From positions 1,364,001 to 1,428,000 of the forward strand of contig NC_082406.1 of the NCBI RefSeq assembly GCF_004011695.2: a stretch of 64,000 bases of DNA, in the 5' to 3' direction. The notes beneath the pieces are model-generated. The model was given only the letters and a program-made list of their open reading frames with translations, did not search any database and had not been told where the DNA came from. This DNA is from Ascochyta rabiei (taxonomy: Eukaryota; Ascomycota; Dothideomycetes; Pleosporales; Didymellaceae). Both the position numbers and the translations under genes were made by a program. Positions 59,247 through 64,000 of the stretch are shown in pieces (the first letter of the stretch is position 1; the number at the start of each line of letters is the position of its first letter).

Positions 59247-61871
59247 TGTGGTCAGGCAGCAGGGGTGGAACAAGGGGATACGAGCGGAGTGCGGGGTGAA
59301 AGCGTTTCTGTTTCTGTTTCTGTTTCAGTTTCAAAGGCGTGGTGTTGAGGTCATTAATAACAGAGTCGGTCGTGGTCGGGCTGATCGGGCGTGAAGATGT
59401 CATGGACTGATAGGGAAGGAAGCCACGCCGAACCAGCTTGCAGTAGGTACCTACAGCTACGGGACTCGGCAACCATGTCATCCGGGAGCCATGGGCGCGA
59501 AAGCCTTCCTCCGTCTCTGTCCACCACCAGGCGTGTTTGTCTGGCATCAACAAATTCCAGTCACCTCAGCGACGAGTCGGGGGTGAGCCATGCACGTTGT
59601 TCGCAGTAGCCGCCAGGGACGCCTGTTCACCATGCCCTCGAGACCCTGCATCTGCGCGATCTCGACATCTCGAGACCAGGCACCCAACGCCCAACCCGGC
59701 ACCAGCGCGTCTCAGCAGCCAGCCTCGAGCCGCACGCTAAAAACAGATGTTGTCTTGACGTCGAGGCGTGACATGAATTATCGCGAGGCTCGGCGCCTCC
59801 TACTGTAGCTGCTTCATCGAATTCGTGCGCATCTGCATCGTGGATTGGGAACCTTGGCCCTACTTTACCGTGACTTGGTACGATGACCAGATCGCCTCTG
59901 CTTGTAACACGCCTCTCTTCTTCCGCCCGACTGCAAGGCGTCGGTCTGGGTTGGTTGCTCTGATCTTCATCGTGCCAGTTAAGATTGGGGCCTGTCAGCC
60001 AAATGTAAAACACCTGTTTGACCGTTGAGCATGGGCCCTGGCGCCCTTGCTTGTCAGCGGTAGCCAGAGCACCATACCCGAGGGGCGTACAGCCTGAGCT
60101 CGAACAGCAAGTTGCACGTCGCAACGTTTTTCTTTGGGGACGCGACCGACATGACCTCACGTGGTGTTTGGTGTTCTGATCATGCTGCGTTGGTTCCATG
60201 CACTGGCCACGCCAGATTACCGTACAGCAATCTGATGTGCGAGCCGTGAGAATCTCGGTGAAATCTAAAGCTGTTTCCCGAATACGATATGTGCTGTGAA
60301 GCCTTGCTAGCGCACGTGTTCGGGTTACCCGTGAGACCAGAAGTCGTTCAAGCTGGAAGATGCCCATGTCCCAATGCTGTGCCATGTCGTGCTGACGACC
60401 GTGGATGGACGTACACGAGGGTACTGCTCCATCCGGACAAGAGGGGAGCTGGCTGACAAGTCTTGGGTAGACACCTAGCCATCTTGTGCTTACCTACTCT
60501 GTGCATGTTGATGCTGGTCGATGATCGGCTGGTCGTGGCTGTGAACAACTGCAGGGTACAGTTCAGGATTGTGTCTGCAGCCGTGACTGCAGGCCGGGTG
60601 TCTAGCAAACATGGAGTGGCAACGTGGGTTTTCCATGTCTATACAGTACAGCGAGGTACTGCATACAGCCTACACCTACACCACACCTACACTACACTAC
60701 ACCACACTACACCTACACTACACCTACACTACACCTACACTACACTATACCCACACTACACTATACCCACACTACACTACACCCACACTACACCTACTCT
60801 GGTCCTGCCGTGTTCGTAGATTACGCCTACGCAAGCCGTGTGTCTCCTGGCGCGAACTGAGCCTCGGTTGACCATGTTCGCGTTGGCCCAAGGTCGTCTG
60901 TTTGGAACATGAAGATCCCAATCAAAGCTGAACGTGACAGCGTTGCTTCGGTTCACGTGTGCGTGCGGCTCCGCTTGCGGACACGAGCACCGATGATGTG
61001 TTGTCAATTATCGTCTGCTTCGCACGCGAGCCTTGGTGGTGATGGGCGGTCGTCCGAGGCGGTAGGTAGCTGAAGACCAACACCAGATGCATCTGATGAA
61101 GCCGTCAGAGGAGGCGGAGCTCGGTGTCTGCGGCCCGGCAGAACAGCCCTGGCGCGTGGCAAGCGAAGGAGTGCATGGAAGATTCTGCTACCTCGCAGAA
61201 GCTCGATGCGAACTGGGATTCAGCGTGCTGCAAGGCGCTCACTAGCCGGATCGAAAGTCTGACTCTGCTAGATGCGTGGTCCAATCGAAGCTCCATGTGG
61301 GGGGCTGCCGCTAGTATGGGAAGCGCAGGACCACAGTCCACGTCCGAATGGTGTATAGGGTGACCAGAGAAGCAAATGCGTGGGCAGTGCATTGCCTCTC
61401 ACGGGTGAGTGCAGCTGGAGCGGTGTGTGCTGGGGTGGTAGCCGTTACACAAATGCTGTGCTGGGTGGCATCAATATCGGTTCCCATGCAGTGCTTCGTT
61501 TTCGCCAGGTCCGAGTGCTGGCAGCAAGGACTCGAATGTGGTCCGCTCCGGTGGTCAGCAGCAGCATGGACAGCAGGGCCGTCACGCTGGGCTTCCATCA
61601 TGGTGGAGAAGGTTGCAAGTCTTGCGCACTCGGATCACGATGGCGGAGTGGGACACACGGGTGGGCAGGTCGTAGGTGACGGGTGAAGGGTCGTGTGCAT
61701 GACTCTCTGGTGTATTAGGTAACAGCTGCCATGGAGCCTTTTGGCAGAGAGCAGCCAAGGGCCCAACGGGTGCCCTGTGGACGCGGAGTGTCTCGGGGCG
61801 TTGATTAGCGAGTGGGAGATTGCACGCCTGATTGTTGAGTGTGGTGATGTGCGGTAGTGAGCTTTTGACTA
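59247..61871. other. Intergenic region with ACACTAC minisatellite
   Basis: About 2.6 kb without a supported gene. A CTACACCTACACTACAC-type repeat occupies about 60655-60795. The longest ATG frame (59627-60385, minus, 252 codons) is Arg/Cys-rich with no family resemblance, and I treat it as chance. Confidence 0.45.
60655..60795. repeat. ACACCT/ACACTAC minisatellite
   Basis: Irregular alternation of ACACCT, ACACTAC and ACACTATACCC units for about 140 bp. Confidence 0.85.
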
Positions 61872-61925
61872 ACGTGTTTCACCAGTAAGCGGCCAACACC
61901 AGTATCCGGCCAACCCCACCAAAAC
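61872..61925 (+). repeat. Left terminal inverted repeat (54 bp)
   Basis: Pairs with 63651-63704 in inverted orientation; 53 of 54 positions identical. Confidence 0.92.
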
Positions 61926-61979
61926 CAGCCTAACTTGGCGTGCAATTACTCCACAACCACGCAGTTGAATTAAGTAAGG

Positions 61980-63622
61980 TTTTAAAGCATAATAGATTAG
62001 ATAGCTCTATATTAAGTCCTGTTGTAGCCTTACATATGGCATTTGCTACATGTTAGTAGTGCTCGCTAACGCTGTAGGGCAGCGTCAACCTAGGCCTCCT
62101 CCTTAACTACATTATTAGCCTATAAGACTAGTAATTAAGCTTCCTTAACCTATAGAACTCCCCTACGTGCTATATACTGTCTACGCTTTTAACACTTATA
62201 TTACTAGCATTAGTTTAAAGCACGTAGCTTAGCATTCTCCTAAGTTAAGATTGTTACTAACTGTATTACAAGCTAACAACCCTTAACAAGCTAGGATATA
62301 GCTTAACTAGTTAGACTCTATAACTAACGCTTAAGGAGATCTTATATAAGGTAAGCTTGCTACTAAAGCTGGTTAACTGTACGTAGTGTCTCTGCTGTCT
62401 ACAGCCCTGCTGGTCCTGCTGCTGTCCCTAGTAGTAATAGTGTTCTAATAACAGTAAGGCATGACAGGACACGCTCTAGATTAAATGGGATAAGCCCTGT
62501 TACTTGAAATCTAGCCTTAATATTGCTCTCTAATAGAGTAGTTAGTCTAATCCTCAGGTACATCTATAGGAAGTCAAGCTTATTAACATAGAAGATGCTT
62601 TAGTAGGCAAGCTTAGACACCTTATGTCTATATACTACCTTAAGAGAAGAGTAGCAGCTAACATCTAGTGGCTAGAGAAGGTGTAAGGTGTAAGGAGGCA
62701 TATAGAGAGTAATAATTATATTGTTCTTATAGTACTAATTAAACTTAGGTATAGTATAGCTGCTGTAACTGTTAAGGATAAGTAGCTAACAAGCACCTAA
62801 TAAGTAAGTCTGTGTGTGCCTGTTAAAGTGCTTCACCTAGTCAAGGCCTAGCTTATCTGTTGTCCAGCCGTTGTCACTAACAGCAACAGTCCAGTCAGGT
62901 GGGAGGTCTTAATACCAGCTGGCCTAGTAGAGCTTCCCTGCTAGTATAAGGAAGGGTGGGATAGACTAACCTAACGCGTTAACACACTTAATTATTATTA
63001 CCTACTTGCAATTGCCTGGCTAAACAACTGTAGCGCGTCTAACTGTGTTAGAGCTAGTAATAACCTTAGACATTAAGGCAATACCTATTATAAACCTAGT
63101 CTTATTAAAGTTATAGATGTCCTTATTAGGTATCCTATATATAAGGCGTGTCTCCTCTACCAGCCTGAACCACGCGCTAATCCTGACAGGATCTTTACAG
63201 CGTGCCCTTTGTAAATAGAATTTCCTATTCTACTTTGTCTAGAGTTCTGGCTGGCGCTTAATAAAGCGTGCTACCCAGTTCTTGCCTAGCAAAGGAGGAG
63301 GAGGATTTTAGCTGCAGGCAGTAAGAAGAGTGTCTGCTATTTGTTGCACATTAATAATCTAGAGTAGAAATCTATAACAATTAAGGTCTAAGATCTACTA
63401 AGTAAGGGACTGCTCTTTAACAGGGCTAAGCTTAAGGTTAACAGACGTTGTTGCGTCTTTTAACTTAATACCCTAGAGGCGGCGGTGGAGCGTTGTACGA
63501 GGCACCTGGTAGAGCAAAGCAGCCCTATTTTTTAACTAAACGCGTCCTGATTTAACAGCAGAGGCAGCAAGAAGGCATCTACCCTCTGTAAGGGAGGCTT
63601 AAGTACGTTGTGGTTGAGCCAT
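61980..63622 (-). pseudogene. Degenerate Fot1/pogo transposase (DDE), many in-frame stops
   Basis: Read from the ATG at 63622 on the minus strand in one frame without frameshifts as far as I followed it. Recognisable pieces are VPRTTLHRRL (helix-turn-helix), LGKNWVARFIKRQP (CENP-B/Tc5-type DNA-binding domain), NFNKTRF (normally an Asp-Glu pair; both acidic residues lost), VSDNGWTTDKLGLD (second catalytic Asp retained), LHLL-stop-PLDVSCYSSLK (third Asp retained), then NIKARFQVTGLIPFNLERVLS. More than twenty stops interrupt it, nearly all TAG or TAA at positions where CAG, CAA or TGG are expected. That pattern, plus the GAT to AAT and GAG to AAG changes, is the signature of C-to-T mutation by RIP on both strands. 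Not functional. Confidence 0.85.
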
Positions 63623-63650
63623 TACAGTTGGGATGAAAGAAGTTTGACGC

Positions 63651-63704
63651 GTTTTGGTGGGGTTGGCTGGATACTGGTGTTGGCCGCTTACTGGTGAAAC
63701 ACGT
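63651..63704 (-). repeat. Right terminal inverted repeat (54 bp)
   Basis: Inverted copy of the left end. The single difference is a C/T-type change consistent with RIP. Confidence 0.92.
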
Positions 63705-64000
63705 TATGAGAAGCATTGATTACATCATTCGACGTTGAGCGCACAAAGGCCTGTATAGTCTTGACAGTCTTGTGCATGTAGCATGAAGCATGGAGGGAGC
63801 ATGGAGGGAGCATGGAGCATGTAGCTTGTAGCTTGTAGCTTGTAGCTTGTAGGCTACCTAGCCGCAGCCGTGCAAGAGGAGTGGAGACGAGAATTTGCGT
63901 AGGTTTGGCAACTCGCAATCGATAAGCAGGCACGGGCGCCATGGAGACGAAGCATTCCGTTCCATGACGGCTGCCGCTACGTAGTGACCGACACGCTCAC
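63705..64000. other. Right flank of the transposon with short tandem repeats
   Basis: Contains GCATGGAGG and TAGCTTG-type direct repeats at about 63785-63850 and no recognisable gene. An 84-codon frame (63688-63942, minus) overlaps the repeats and the transposon end and is not supported. Confidence 0.5.
63785..63850. repeat. Short tandem repeats AGCATGGAGGG and TAGCTTG
   Basis: About three AGCATGGAGGG-like units followed by about four TAGCTTG units (7 bp). Confidence 0.85.

Larger units (their letters stand above)
61872..63704 (-). mobile_element. Fot1/pogo-type DNA transposon, 1833 bp, RIP-degraded
   Basis: Both ends carry a 54-bp inverted repeat starting ACGTGTTTCACCAG, with a single mismatch (position 37), and the element is bounded by TA on each side (61870-61871 and 63705-63706), as in the Tc1/mariner/pogo superfamily. 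The internal DNA is AT-rich and dense in TA dinucleotides, unlike the rest of the window. The minus strand encodes a decayed transposase. Two similar blocks, GGCCAACACC and GGCCAACCCC, recur inside each inverted repeat and look like transposase-binding sites. Size and organisation resemble the ~1.85-kb mariner-class elements of other Dothideomycetes. Non-autonomous now. Confidence 0.88.

Noticed and set aside
59627..60385. 252-codon ATG open frame on the minus strand
   Set aside because: Arg/Cys/Thr-rich without recognisable motifs, in a repeat-containing intergenic region; probably chance.
61872..63704. Considered whether the 125-bp foldback element at 45382 is a deletion derivative of this transposon
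   Set aside because: The terminal sequences (CAAGGGGGGTGCC versus ACGTGTTTCACC) share no similarity.

Overview
This is nuclear DNA of a filamentous ascomycete (Pezizomycotina, most likely a Dothideomycete). Evidence: short GT-AG introns of about 50-100 nt with CTAAC/CTGAC-like branch sites, Pezizomycotina-type proteins (fungal tRNA ligase, Npr3, Tim54, a secreted PL3 pectate lyase) and a DNA transposon whose transposase carries many in-frame TAG/TAA stops of the kind left by repeat-induced point mutation (RIP). The pectate lyase points to a plant-associated life style. No CRISPR array, operon or rRNA is visible. All exon models were built by hand from reading frame, splice sites and remembered family motifs; every model given closes in frame.

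1-11.4 kb is gene-poor and full of mini- and microsatellites. It holds the N-terminal part of a SulP-type transporter running off the left edge (minus) and SFT2 (minus, five exons, unusually long introns). 11.4-30 kb is gene-dense: a bHLH factor with a stretched loop, COX19 (minus, four exons), NPR3, the tRNA ligase TRL1, the THO subunit TEX1, a short-chain dehydrogenase, a small CsbD-like protein and an old-yellow-enzyme reductase. 30-46.6 kb: a tentative unknown gene, an MFS sugar transporter, a tRNA-His-like sequence with a Pol III terminator, TIM54, SGT2, TMA20 (minus), an eEF1A-type methyltransferase, a second dehydrogenase (minus), SEN54 (minus), then a 125-bp TA-flanked foldback element (MITE) upstream of the pectate lyase gene.

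47.0-56.7 kb is one five-exon minus-strand gene for a 3127-residue protein of the DUF6606/DUF3638/DUF3645 family. I can follow a Walker A motif, a DEAD-like box and an RGTD...Q-x-x-x-R-x-R tail through it, which suggests a SecA/SF2-like motor. A conserved fungal protein of unknown function lies at 58.3-59.2 kb. At 61.87-63.70 kb sits an 1833-bp Fot1/pogo-type transposon with 54-bp terminal inverted repeats and a RIP-degraded transposase.

Functional links: TRL1 and SEN54 act in the same tRNA-splicing pathway, COX19 and TIM54 in mitochondrial biogenesis, SFT2 and SGT2 in membrane traffic and tail-anchored protein targeting, NPR3 in TORC1 nutrient signalling. I read these as ordinary housekeeping neighbours rather than a cluster. 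The best candidate for something under-described is the giant DUF3638 protein.
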